Source of the DNA: an uncultured Collinsella sp.
Lineage (GTDB): Bacteria; Actinomycetota; Coriobacteriia; Coriobacteriales; Coriobacteriaceae
DNA length: 26,424 nt
NCBI GenBank assembly: GCA_900551185.1
Contig: URVF01000003.1
Coordinates: 1-26,424 of the forward strand
Direction: 5' to 3'
The notes under the pieces: generated by a model
The model's input: only the letters and a program-made list of their open reading frames with translations
Database searches by the model: none
What the model was told of the DNA's origin: nothing
Part shown: piece after piece, positions 1 to 8,210 of the stretch
Position numbering within the stretch: the stretch's first letter is position 1
Layout of the letters: the number at the start of each line of letters is the position of its first letter
Program-made: the position numbers and the translations under genes

Positions 1-1380
1 CTCGGCGTCGCGCGACGTGCGGATGGCGCCTGCTGCCGAGTCGCCCTCTACGATGTAGACCTCGCGGCGGCCCTTGTCCTTGGAGCGGCAGTCGATGAAC
101 TTCTGCACGCGGTTGGCCATGTCGGTCTTCTGCTGCAGGTTGGTCTTGATGCTCTGACGCGTCTTCTCGGCGTTCTCGCGCGAGCGCTTGTTGATGAGCA
201 CCTGCTCCATGATCTTGTTGGCGGCGTCTTTGTTCTCGATCAGGTAAGTCGAGAGGCGCTCCTTAAAGAAGGCCGTCATAGCCTGCTGGATAAAGCGGTT
301 GTTGATGGCCTTCTTAGTCTGGTTTTCATAGGACGTCTGGGTGGAGAAGCAGTTGGTCACCAGCACCAGACAGTCCTGGACATCCTGCCACTTAATGCCG
401 CTCTCGTTTTTGTTGTACTTGCCCTGTTGCTTAATGTAGGCATCGATGGCACTGGTCAGAGCGCTGCGGGCGGCCTTCTCGGGCGAACCGCCGTTCTCGA
501 GCCACGATGAGTTGTGGTAGTACTCCTGCATCATGAAGGTGCGCGAGAAGCACATGCACGCGGTAATCTTCACGTTGTAGTCGGGCAGGTCCTCGCGGTC
601 GCGACCGCGACGGTCGGCCTCGATAAAGAAGGGCTCGGTGAGGTAGTCGGTACCGACCTTCTCGAGCACGTAGTCTTCGATGCCCTTGGGATAGCAAAAA
701 TCCTCTTCGGTAAACTCGCCATCGTCGCCCTCAATGCGCAGGCGGAAGGTCACGTTGGCGTTGACCACGGCCTGGCGGCGCATGGTCTCGCGATACCAGT
801 CGTGGGGAATGCTGATCGAGGTAAAGACCTCAAGATCGGGGCGCCACTTGATGGTGGTGCCGGTGCGGTTCTCGTCGCTGGGCTCAATCTCGAGTGCCTT
901 CTTTTTGGCACCGACGACCTTGCCCTTCTTAAAGTGCAGGGAGTACTTGTTACCGTCACGCCAGACGGTAACGTCCATGTATTCGGAGGCGTACTGGGTC
1001 GCGCAGGAGCCCAGGCCGTTGGTACCGAGCGAGAAGTCGTAGTCGCCGCCCTGGTTGTTGTTGTATTTGCCACCTGCGTAGAGCTCGCAAAAGACGAGCT
1101 CCCAGTTAAAGCGCTTCTCGGAGGGGTTCCAGTCGAGCGGGCAGCCGCGGCCGTTGTCCTCTACCTGAATGGAACCATCGCGAAAGGCGGTAAGGGTGAT
1201 GAGCTTGCCGTAGCCCTGGCGCGCCTCGTCAACGGCGTTGGACAGGATCTCGAAGGCGGCATGCGCGCAGCCGTCGAGTCCGTCCGAGCCAAAGATGACG
1301 GCGGGGCGCAGGCGTACGCGCTCCTCGTCCTTGAGCTGGCGGATACTGTCGTTACCATAGTTTGCGGTGTTTTTTGCCAT
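1..1380 (-). CDS. Type IIA DNA topoisomerase B subunit (GyrB/ParE-like), 3' end outside window
   Basis: The first 460 residues are visible, read from an ATG at 1380; the rest lies beyond the left edge. It is the ATPase subunit of a gyrase or topoisomerase IV-like enzyme that passes DNA through a double-strand break. The GHKL ATPase motifs are clear: FEILSNAVDEA near residues 43-53, VEDNGRGCP near 74-82 and YAGGKY near 101-106. A TOPRIM motif, YIVEGDSAAGAIRTSRDAE, sits at about 442-460. The lid is unusual: where GyrB has GGLHGVGxSVVNALS, this protein reads LGTNGLGSCATQYAS. It is therefore a divergent paralogue rather than the housekeeping GyrB. The A-subunit partner, if any, should follow downstream, outside the window. 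Family assignment is firm; gyrase versus topo IV activity cannot be told. Confidence 0.9.
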   Translation of the reverse strand, partial: MAKNTANYGNDSIRQLKDEERVRLRPAVIFGSDGLDGCAHAAFEILSNAVDEARQGYGKLITLTAFRDGSIQVEDNGRGCPLDWNPSEKRFNWELVFCELYAGGKYNNNQGGDYDFSLGTNGLGSCATQYASEYMDVTVWRDGNKYSLHFKKGKVVGAKKKALEIEPSDENRTGTTIKWRPDLEVFTSISIPHDWYRETMRRQAVVNANVTFRLRIEGDDGEFTEEDFCYPKGIEDYVLEKVGTDYLTEPFFIEADRRGRDREDLPDYNVKITACMCFSRTFMMQEYYHNSSWLENGGSPEKAARSALTSAIDAYIKQQGKYNKNESGIKWQDVQDCLVLVTNCFSTQTSYENQTKKAINNRFIQQAMTAFFKERLSTYLIENKDAANKIMEQVLINKRSRENAEKTRQSIKTNLQQKTDMANRVQKFIDCRSKDKGRREVYIVEGDSAAGAIRTSRDAE

Positions 1381-1512
1381 ACTCGCTCTCTCCGTGCTCC
1401 TTTGCTGCGTTTAAGTCATATAGATAGTCAAGGTAGCATAGCCCAGCCCACAGACGATTCCACCCAACACGAAATCCATCGAACAATCGTTCGGAGTTCG
1501 ATGGAGATTCGT

Positions 1513-1549
1513 TTACTCGGACAAAACCGAGTCGGCTCTGTCCGAGTAA
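1513..1549. repeat. 11-bp inverted repeat in the divergent promoter region
   Basis: TTACTCGGACA at 1513-1523 is repeated in reverse complement at 1539-1549 with a 15-nt spacer. A second, smaller inverted repeat (GCTATG/CATAGC, 1572-1587) follows. Together with the promoter and repeat listed next they fill the 319-bp gap between the topoisomerase gene and the XRE gene; no ORF or RNA gene is seen there. Operator or mRNA hairpin of the minus-strand leader are both possible. Confidence 0.5.
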
Positions 1550-1611
1550 GTTTGAATAGCGAATCGAAATTGCTATGTCCGCATAGCGATGGCGGATATG
1601 GTTTCCGTAAT

Positions 1612-1678
1612 GACAGATATAGTTGACATTGGCTGATAGATGCAATATATATGTGTCATGTTGCAACGGATATCTGTC
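1612..1678. promoter_or_regulatory. Inverted repeat flanking the XRE promoter (candidate autoregulatory operator)
   Basis: GACAGATAT (1612-1620) lies just upstream of the -35 box and its exact reverse complement ATATCTGTC (1670-1678) lies just downstream of the expected transcription start. The two half-sites bracket the promoter, an arrangement that would suit binding by the XRE protein encoded next. This is inference from position only. Confidence 0.4.
1623..1651 (+). promoter_or_regulatory. Sigma-70-type promoter for the XRE/membrane protein pair
   Basis: A perfect -35 hexamer TTGACA (1623-1628) is followed after exactly 17 bp by TATATA (1646-1651). Expected transcription start is near 1658, giving a leader of about 40 nt before the ATG at 1700. 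Confidence 0.65.
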
Positions 1679-1699
1679 CATTACTACGAAAGGAACTCC

Positions 1700-1930
1700 A
1701 TGCCGGGCAAAAAGAACCTACGCATGAAGGCGGCGCGCGCGGCGGTTGGCCTTTCGCAAGCTGACTTGGCCGAGGCCGTGGGCGTTACGCGCCAGACCAT
1801 CGGCCTGATCGAGGCGGGCGGCTACAACCCCACGCTCAATTTGTGCGTGGCAATCTGTAAAGCGCTACGCGTTACGTTGAACGACTTGTTTTGGGAAGAC
1901 GAGAGCGACGTCGACCCTGACGCTCTTTAG
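1700..1930 (+). CDS. Small XRE-family helix-turn-helix regulator
   Basis: A 76-residue protein that is almost entirely a Cro/C1-type HTH domain (about residues 8-62, with LSQADLAEAVGVTRQTIGLIEAG as the core and NPTLNLCVAICKALRVTLNDLFW following). It ends in a short acidic tail. The reading frame stays open further upstream, but the ATG at 1700 is chosen because GAAAGGA lies at the right distance and the protein then starts where family members start. It overlaps nothing and is followed after 9 bp by a membrane-protein gene whose ribosome binding site touches this stop codon, so the two are very likely one operon. Proteins of this size and layout usually repress their own operon; the membrane partner may be the signal sensor or the regulated output. 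Confidence 0.85.
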   Translation: MPGKKNLRMKAARAAVGLSQADLAEAVGVTRQTIGLIEAGGYNPTLNLCVAICKALRVTLNDLFWEDESDVDPDAL

Positions 1931-1939
1931 GAGTTCGCT

Positions 1940-2524
1940 ATGAAATTTGAAGATTTAAAACTCGTGCAAAAGTGGCGTGAATATGCCGGCCCAAAGGATG
2001 AGCGCCTGGAGGCTGAGAGCGCGAAGATCTACAAGATTGGTTTCGTGCTGCTTTCGTTTGGCATGTTGATGATCTTTTTCTACCAGTTTATAGCTCGACA
2101 GGTTGCGTGGGTTCACAGCGACGCCAGTGAAATGCCGCATGGCTTTGCAACGCCGTTCGAGGCAGCCATGTATTTGTGGCTCGTTCTCGTGATGTTGATT
2201 TGCGCAGGACTGCAAACGCGGAAGGGCTATGTCGATACCAATCGTTTTGGGCAAACCGAGTATCTTCCTGTTGGATATTTCCTGCTTCTCAGCGGTCTTA
2301 GCGGCGCCGCGTTCGCGCTTGTTATTGCCGCAATGCGCTGTATCGCTGAGGCGCAGATCGTGCCGCTCGAAAGCGTCTTTTGGTTGGCGAACCTGGCCAC
2401 GGGCGTGTTCTGCGGCGCGACGATTTTCGCGGCCACGTTTGCTGTCCTGTGCGCAACGTTTTTCACGGCGAAAAGACGCCGTGCCAAGCTCGAGGCAGAA
2501 CTCGACTCCACTGACGATATCTAA
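1940..2524 (+). CDS. Four-helix membrane protein, operon partner of the XRE regulator
   Basis: A 194-residue integral membrane protein with four predicted helices, about residues 31-53, 72-91, 107-135 and 144-175, flanked by a charged N-terminal segment rich in Lys and Glu and a basic/acidic C-terminal tail (AKRRRAKLEAELDSTDDI). The AGGAG ribosome binding site overlaps the stop codon of the XRE gene, so translation is probably coupled. No catalytic motif is visible. Small membrane proteins of unknown function (DUF6773- or DUF3169-like) commonly sit behind this kind of short XRE regulator in Firmicutes and Coriobacteriia; I recognise the arrangement but cannot name the family with certainty. 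Confidence 0.75.
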   Translation: MKFEDLKLVQKWREYAGPKDERLEAESAKIYKIGFVLLSFGMLMIFFYQFIARQVAWVHSDASEMPHGFATPFEAAMYLWLVLVMLICAGLQTRKGYVDTNRFGQTEYLPVGYFLLLSGLSGAAFALVIAAMRCIAEAQIVPLESVFWLANLATGVFCGATIFAATFAVLCATFFTAKRRRAKLEAELDSTDDI

Positions 2525-2529
2525 TGCGT

Positions 2530-2565
2530 AATGGGCTGGCTCTGGGTATCCAGAACCAGCCCATT
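2530..2565. terminator. Hairpin terminator between convergent genes
   Basis: A 16-bp stem (2530-2545 with 2550-2565, one mismatch) closes a 4-nt loop. It begins AATGGGCTGG and ends CCAGCCCATT. It lies between the stop codon of the membrane-protein gene on the plus strand and the stop codon of the large surface-protein gene on the minus strand, so it can serve both. Its T-tract is weak. Confidence 0.7.
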
Positions 2566-2613
2566 TGATGTTCGATGAGCCGAGTCGGCGTCTCTCGCAA
2601 AGGTAACTGAGAG

Positions 2614-5600
2614 CTAGCGAGGCTTATCAGAATTGACCTCATCGGCGGTGTCGTTTTCGAGCGCCGTGCGGCGGGCGCTGTAGGCGACAAGGCCGGCGCC
2701 GGCTGCGGCGAGTGCTGCTGCGGCTGCTGTCAGGGGGACGTTGCTGTCGCCCGTGCCCGCAAGCGCGCCCGCTTTTCCGGGGCGCTTGTTATTGCCGTGA
2801 TCCTTGCCGCTGCCAGAGCCACTGCCGCTACCGGAGCTGCTTCCGCCGGAGCCACCTCCACTCGTGCCGCCCTCGCCGTCGACCGTCATCGGTGCATCGT
2901 GAAGCCCCGTCGTATCCGCGTTGTCGCATACGCCGACCTGAACTTCTGAGCGTTCGCATGCCGCGTCGGGCACATGAAGCTCGTGCAGTACGGCACCCAG
3001 CGCCGAGTTTGCGCCCGGTCGAATTTCCTCGAGCGTTACGGGATCGAGCGCCACCAGATTACGCGCCTTCGCATATAGCGTTACGCGTTTGCCCACCTCG
3101 TCGCTCCAACTCTCGGGGATGGCGAAGCTCATGCGGAACTGTGCCGTGCAACCCGGTGCCAGCACGGCGTTGCCGCTGTCGGCTACCAGCGGGTGCGTTG
3201 CAAAACGTGCGCCCAGCGTCTCGAGCGCGTACTTCACGTGTGCCATGTCGTTGGCCGAAGCATCCTCGGCAAGCTCCGGATCGTAGATCGAAGCCATGCG
3301 TGCGTTCAGTCCGAATCCGATGGAAGCGCTGGAGAACGGCTGGCTGGAGCCCTCTCGGTACAGATCGATCGTGCCGGCGGTCAGCAAGGTGTTACCGTCG
3401 TTTCGCACCGTGACCATGAAGGATTCGCCTGCTGCTCCGGGCACCACCGCGCCCGAGGTAGCGACCGCGCCCGTCGGAGTGGCACACGCCACCAAGGGCA
3501 CTTCGATGCCGTGTAGTTCTGCCTCGCTCTTCTCCGCGCTCACAATGTGCGTGGCGAGCGCGGAGAGCATGCTCCCCGACGTCAAAAATGTCGTTATCTG
3601 ATCGACGGGATGGTCCAGCTCGCACATCACGAACGGCTCCGTAAACAGATCGCCTGACAAGGTGCTGGCGAAGATGCGGAAGTGCTTGCCCATCACTGCA
3701 ACTGGGTTGCCTTCTTCGTCGTAGGTCTGTCCCACCTTGCCATCGGTGTTCTCTACATAGAGCGCGCACCTGCCGTTGTTGCTTACGCTAAACGATGCCG
3801 GGCCACAGCCTGCGGCACCCACGGGCTGCGTTGCAAACGCCGATGCGCCTCGCGTCCAAGTAATATGCTGCAGTTGCTCGTTGACGGTTGCCAAAAAGCC
3901 CGAATGTTGTGGCCACGGTACCGCACGGGGTACCGTGGCGTCTGGTGGCATAACGCCCCAGCCCGCAATGGACTGGCCGATCACGGCGTACGATGCGCAG
4001 CCGCAACCGTCTGCGGTCTCGTACGCAACGGGCACCACCATTTTGCCGTTGATATTCTCGGGCTCGCCCAGCTCGATGCTCGACGGTGCCTGCGGAAAGC
4101 GGAGGACCTGACGGAACGTGAGGCTGTCGCCCGAAACGTCCGACCACAGGGTAAAGCACTCGAGCGCGACCTCTGCCTCGGTGCCCAACGCCTTTTCTGC
4201 CGTGGTTCCGCGGCGGTGGAGATAGGCGCCCGACAGACGCCCGTCGACAAGCGTCTTGCCCACCGTGATGCGTGGACACTGCAGACAATGGTAACCGTCC
4301 TCCTGCAGGCGGCCGCGCGAGATGCTGCGCCACGACGTGTGCGATACCACGCGAACTTCGCTATTGCTTATGCGCAGGCGCACAACGGACAGTATGCCGG
4401 CTGTGCTTGCCGTATCGAAAAGGGTGCTGTCGCCGTCGGGGCGCTCGCCCGAGACCAGCAGCACGTAGGCGTCCTTGTTTCCCCTGCCGTCCGTATATTC
4501 CACCACGTCGAAGTCGTAATCGTATATGCCGTCGCGCTCCACGTCTTCCTCGCCAAACCCAAGGGGAAAGTCCACAGGCGTGGGAGCGGACCACGTTCCG
4601 TTTGCCTTTGTGTGTACCACCAGGCGCGAGCGACCATTGTCGCCGTAGCGCACCGAGGCGATACGGAACAGGCATTCTACGCCGGCAATCATTGCCAGCT
4701 TCATGTGGGCTTCGCTGAGCACGCCAGCAAACAGCACGTTGTCGCTCGAGGGCTTGATGCCGCCACGCTCGTCCTCCGACACGCCGGCAGAATCGGCGTT
4801 CGGGTCGGCAACGGTGTTCGTTGCCTGACCGATGTAGGTGTACTCATACATCGGCGCGGCGTTTTCGTCGTTCTCTATCAGTGCATGGACGAAATGCTCG
4901 ATCTGTCCCGTGTCGTCGCTTTCTGCATCCGCCTCGAGCTCAATGCGCGTGACCGCTTGATCCCAATCGCGCACGACAGGCGCGGCGTTTACGGCAGTGG
5001 CCTTAACCTCGGCGCGTGCGAGCAGTTCGGCGTTGGTGACGATGGTGGCCGATGCGATAAATTGCGGCACGCCGCCCGCCTCAATGTTGCCGGCCGAGCC
5101 GAAGCAGGCATCCAGCGTATAAGGCGTATCTCCACCCAATGCGAGCTCAGAGCGCTGGAGCACATACTGGTCGCCATTGTTCACCGACATATTCCACGAA
5201 TCGATGAGTGTGGGCCACGACCCCGACCAAGCCTTGGTGGTCCACTTGAACATTACGAACTGGAGTATCACATCGACATCGACGTCTGCACCTACGCGCA
5301 GTCGCGGAAGCTGGTGTCCATCTGCCTTCTCGTACCCAATGAACAGCGTGAGGGATGCGGCGCCGCGCACGGCAGACGAAGCGACGCCTGCAACGCCGGC
5401 GCCAAAGGTGACGGCAAGCCCGATCTGGATGGTGAACGAGCCCGACGTGTTTGAATAGTCGAGCGAAATGTTTTTAAAAAACGCCGCGCCGCTGCCGTGC
5501 GTGTGGGCACCCACGGCGAGCGCCAGTTTTGCCAGCACCCAGGGGTTGACGTTTAGGAAAAATGGCACCGGTCCTAGGGTAAACTGCTCGGTCCAATTGA

Positions 5601-6981
5601 GGTCGGTTCTTACCTGGAAGAGGGCCTTAATATTGCCGTATGCGGGGTCGTTGTTGTTACCCCAGGTTTTGCCCACCCAATCGTAGGCGAGCGAGCCGTA
5701 CAGCTGTGTGGCGATATCCATCGTGAACAGCGGCGTGCAATGGTGGCGAAGGAGCTTGGTGTTTCTTGGATCGGTGCCCGAACCGGCACTCATCCTCTTG
5801 TACTGATTCCACTTCCCCTCCATCTCGTCGAGGTAGCGGTTTGCCTGCTTGGCGCCCGACTCGCGCGGCGATTTCTTCCAGTATTCCGGATCAGGGTTGC
5901 CCGAATCGTTCATATAGCTAGCTGGTTTGTACCCTCCGCCAAACAGCACGTATCCAGCAAACGAGAAATCGAACAGAATGGGAAATGTGGGCATCCAGCA
6001 CGTGAACTTATTGCCGCCGATACCGGGAAACGCCGCGGGGAAATCAAACGGAGTGATCTCTTGGTCCATGGTGGTGGGAATGATGGTGGTCGAGCCCGAT
6101 TCCGCCTTTGCGGCCGGCGCGGTGACAACGGCCATAGGGGATGAGAGCGTGTAGGTTTTGCCCTGGTAGTCGAGCATAAAGCGCAGCTTGCACCCTTCCT
6201 CCAGAAGGCCCGAAGCTGCATCGAGGAACGTGTCTTCAAGCGTGAACGTCGCCAGATTATCCGCGCCCGATGCGCTGGCCTTGATCTGGCCGATCTGCGT
6301 GACGGTTTCGGTTGAGCTGCCCGCAGCGGGCATCACTTTATTGATATGCAACGTTGCCTGCCCGCCCTGCGGCAGATGAGCCTGCACGGTAAAAGCGTGC
6401 GTGTCGGGCTGGTCGTTTGCTGCTTCGTCCGCTGGCATTGCCATAAACGTGGCGTCGGCGTACTGGATGTCCCATTCGTCGAACGTGAGCTGTCGAAAGT
6501 ACGGCTCGCCATCGGAGAGCGGACGTGTGGGTGCGGTAATAGCGGTGCCGCCCTGGATACGCGCAAGGGGAATCTCGACATCGCGGTAGCCTGCCATGCT
6601 AATGGAGATGCCGCCGTTAAAGTCGTACGCGTCGAGAAGCGTTGCCTCGTCCACGTAGCCTTCTGAAAGCGGCGCGACCTCAAAGATGGCCGTGCCTTCG
6701 TCATCGGTCGTGGCGGTGAGCTGCTTGCCTGCGGCATAGCGCGATATGAGCGTGACCTGGGCACCCGTGATGGGCGTATTCTTGTTGGCGACGTCGACCA
6801 CGACCACACCAAACATGGTGCGCGAGAGCACCAAGACCTTGAAGGGATCATCTTCGTCGGCGTATGCCTCGGCGGGGGCGAACGGCAATATGAAGGCGTT
6901 TGTGCTTCCCGGCACGCGCGGCAACATAATGCTCGCCAGCGAGGACGCTCCGGCAACAAGTAACGAACGGCGATCAAGCAT
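2614..6981 (-). CDS. Very large exported surface protein with RR signal peptide and sortase-like C-terminus
   Basis: A 1455-residue protein from the ATG at 6981, preceded by GGGAG. The open frame continues about 130 bp further upstream, but the signal sequence fixes this start. The N-terminus, MLDRRSLLVAGASSLASIML, has a twin-arginine look (RR, then a moderately hydrophobic stretch) and ends in a likely AxA cleavage site (AYA) near residue 42. Residues of about 48-150 resemble a carboxypeptidase-regulatory/prealbumin-like beta domain (VLVLSRTMFGVVVVDVANK, then TTDDEGTAIFEV). The long middle is rich in beta strands and aromatic residues, with no motif I recognise. A Gly/Ser linker (about 1366-1400) leads to LAGTG at 1407-1411, a hydrophobic alanine-rich segment and SARR, a non-canonical LPxTG-type sorting signal. 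It is probably a wall-anchored adhesin or binding protein. It lies downstream of a LuxR gene on the same strand (156 bp), which may control it. Confidence 0.8.
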   Translation of the reverse strand: MLDRRSLLVAGASSLASIMLPRVPGSTNAFILPFAPAEAYADEDDPFKVLVLSRTMFGVVVVDVANKNTPITGAQVTLISRYAAGKQLTATTDDEGTAIFEVAPLSEGYVDEATLLDAYDFNGGISISMAGYRDVEIPLARIQGGTAITAPTRPLSDGEPYFRQLTFDEWDIQYADATFMAMPADEAANDQPDTHAFTVQAHLPQGGQATLHINKVMPAAGSSTETVTQIGQIKASASGADNLATFTLEDTFLDAASGLLEEGCKLRFMLDYQGKTYTLSSPMAVVTAPAAKAESGSTTIIPTTMDQEITPFDFPAAFPGIGGNKFTCWMPTFPILFDFSFAGYVLFGGGYKPASYMNDSGNPDPEYWKKSPRESGAKQANRYLDEMEGKWNQYKRMSAGSGTDPRNTKLLRHHCTPLFTMDIATQLYGSLAYDWVGKTWGNNNDPAYGNIKALFQVRTDLNWTEQFTLGPVPFFLNVNPWVLAKLALAVGAHTHGSGAAFFKNISLDYSNTSGSFTIQIGLAVTFGAGVAGVASSAVRGAASLTLFIGYEKADGHQLPRLRVGADVDVDVILQFVMFKWTTKAWSGSWPTLIDSWNMSVNNGDQYVLQRSELALGGDTPYTLDACFGSAGNIEAGGVPQFIASATIVTNAELLARAEVKATAVNAAPVVRDWDQAVTRIELEADAESDDTGQIEHFVHALIENDENAAPMYEYTYIGQATNTVADPNADSAGVSEDERGGIKPSSDNVLFAGVLSEAHMKLAMIAGVECLFRIASVRYGDNGRSRLVVHTKANGTWSAPTPVDFPLGFGEEDVERDGIYDYDFDVVEYTDGRGNKDAYVLLVSGERPDGDSTLFDTASTAGILSVVRLRISNSEVRVVSHTSWRSISRGRLQEDGYHCLQCPRITVGKTLVDGRLSGAYLHRRGTTAEKALGTEAEVALECFTLWSDVSGDSLTFRQVLRFPQAPSSIELGEPENINGKMVVPVAYETADGCGCASYAVIGQSIAGWGVMPPDATVPRAVPWPQHSGFLATVNEQLQHITWTRGASAFATQPVGAAGCGPASFSVSNNGRCALYVENTDGKVGQTYDEEGNPVAVMGKHFRIFASTLSGDLFTEPFVMCELDHPVDQITTFLTSGSMLSALATHIVSAEKSEAELHGIEVPLVACATPTGAVATSGAVVPGAAGESFMVTVRNDGNTLLTAGTIDLYREGSSQPFSSASIGFGLNARMASIYDPELAEDASANDMAHVKYALETLGARFATHPLVADSGNAVLAPGCTAQFRMSFAIPESWSDEVGKRVTLYAKARNLVALDPVTLEEIRPGANSALGAVLHELHVPDAACERSEVQVGVCDNADTTGLHDAPMTVDGEGGTSGGGSGGSSSGSGSGSGSGKDHGNNKRPGKAGALAGTGDSNVPLTAAAAALAAAGAGLVAYSARRTALENDTADEVNSDKPR

Positions 6982-7137
6982 CTTTGGCTCCCATCCCGCA
7001 GGTATCGGTGGAAATAATCCAATTTTGCGAGAAGGCATCCTGTCACGGTAGTGCCGTCCGAGGGCCAAAATGTCCAATTTGAGCGAGCGAAGCGCCGGGG
7101 CTCCGGGGCGCACGTGCCGCGCTAGGCAGTCTGGCCG

Positions 7138-8142
7138 CTAACGCAGCATATGCGCGACCAGTTCGGTGCGCGTGCCGATGCCAAGCTTTGCATACACGTT
7201 GGACAGTCGATTTTTAACGGTACCTGGCGACACGCCCATGTGGCGTGCGATTTCGGCGTTGGTCCATCCGCGGCAGGCGAGCATGGCCATGGTGAACTCC
7301 GTGGTCGTTAAATCGTCGGCAACGTCCTCGCCCGAATCGGGGTTGTGGATGCGCCGCCAGCCGTAGCTGAATCGATACGTAATCTCGATGATACGTGCGA
7401 AATCGTCAGGGTATTGCGATTTTAGGCATGCCTCGATGAGCCCCTGCAAAAGGCCGTGGTGCTCGCCAATGAGCTCGATAAGGCCGTCGGGGCGCGCAAT
7501 GTTCCAAGCGGCTCCGAAGTGCGTTTTTGCGGCGTCGACGTCTTTGAGACTCATGCATGCCATGGAAGCTGCCAGGTGCAGGAACAGTTCCGAGATCGGA
7601 TAGCTCCCCTGTTTCATGATCAGGGCGTTTTCCGCCATGCCCAGACTGCGGCCATATTCGCCGCGCAGGTACAGGGCATGCGCCATCACGTAGCTGGCGA
7701 ACAGGCGCAGGCCTTCGGGCAGATGCGCCGCAAGCGGATAAAACTCTTCGGCAGAATACGGGGAAGACAAGTGCAGCAGGACGCTTGCGGCCGAGGCGAA
7801 CAGGATATGCGTGGCGTGGACGGCGGGTGATTCCTCGTCAGTTGGCGTATCGAGGATGCCCGCAAGACAACGGCGGGCGTCGGCGATACGGTTGAGCGAC
7901 AGGCTGGCGTATCCGCAGATAAAGCATGCGGAATAGCGCAGTGCGGAATCGGTGGCGTCAAGATAGGGGCGCGCCGTCTTGGCAGCGAGGGCGGCCTGTC
8001 CGCGAAAGTACAGCGCTTCTGCCGTGGCAATGGCGCGCGAATCGGGGTCGGAAATGCCTGCAACCGCAGCGTCAATCTGCCCCGGCACAAAGGCAGTGCA
8101 CATCAACGGCATGGGAACGCATGGGTAGCCATCGCAGTCCAT
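7138..8142 (-). CDS. LuxR-type transcriptional regulator with helical N-terminal domain
   Basis: A 334-residue protein whose C-terminus (about 270-334) is a LuxR/GerE HTH: LTTTEFTMAMLACRGWTNAEIARHMGVSPGTVKNRLSNVYAKLGI. The N-terminal 260 residues look like repeated helical pairs (TPR-like, for example AEALYFRGQAALAAKTARPYL), with no transmembrane segments and no receiver domain. The ATG at 8142 is chosen over a longer upstream reading because GGGAG lies 7 nt before it and the extra N-terminus would be basic and unlike the family. It sits between the histidine kinase gene (68 bp upstream on this strand) and the giant surface protein. In Coriobacteriia, LuxR genes often stand beside genes for exported proteins they are thought to control. 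Regulation of the neighbour is inference. Confidence 0.8.
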   Translation of the reverse strand: MDCDGYPCVPMPLMCTAFVPGQIDAAVAGISDPDSRAIATAEALYFRGQAALAAKTARPYLDATDSALRYSACFICGYASLSLNRIADARRCLAGILDTPTDEESPAVHATHILFASAASVLLHLSSPYSAEEFYPLAAHLPEGLRLFASYVMAHALYLRGEYGRSLGMAENALIMKQGSYPISELFLHLAASMACMSLKDVDAAKTHFGAAWNIARPDGLIELIGEHHGLLQGLIEACLKSQYPDDFARIIEITYRFSYGWRRIHNPDSGEDVADDLTTTEFTMAMLACRGWTNAEIARHMGVSPGTVKNRLSNVYAKLGIGTRTELVAHMLR

Positions 8143-8210
8143 CTTCCATCTCCCAACAGCTGGCAACAATAGCAGCAATTGTACTCCTGTTGCTCGGGAC
8201 CCCTTTCGTT

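Noticed and set aside
514..1626. 370-codon open frame on the plus strand
   Set aside because: It is the antisense shadow of the topoisomerase gene; composition is low-complexity Val/Ala/Gly and no family motif is present.
3682..5454. 590-codon plus-strand frame inside the surface-protein gene
   Set aside because: Opposite strand of a gene with signal peptide, good start and sorting tail; the translated sequence is rich in Arg, Cys and His without motifs.
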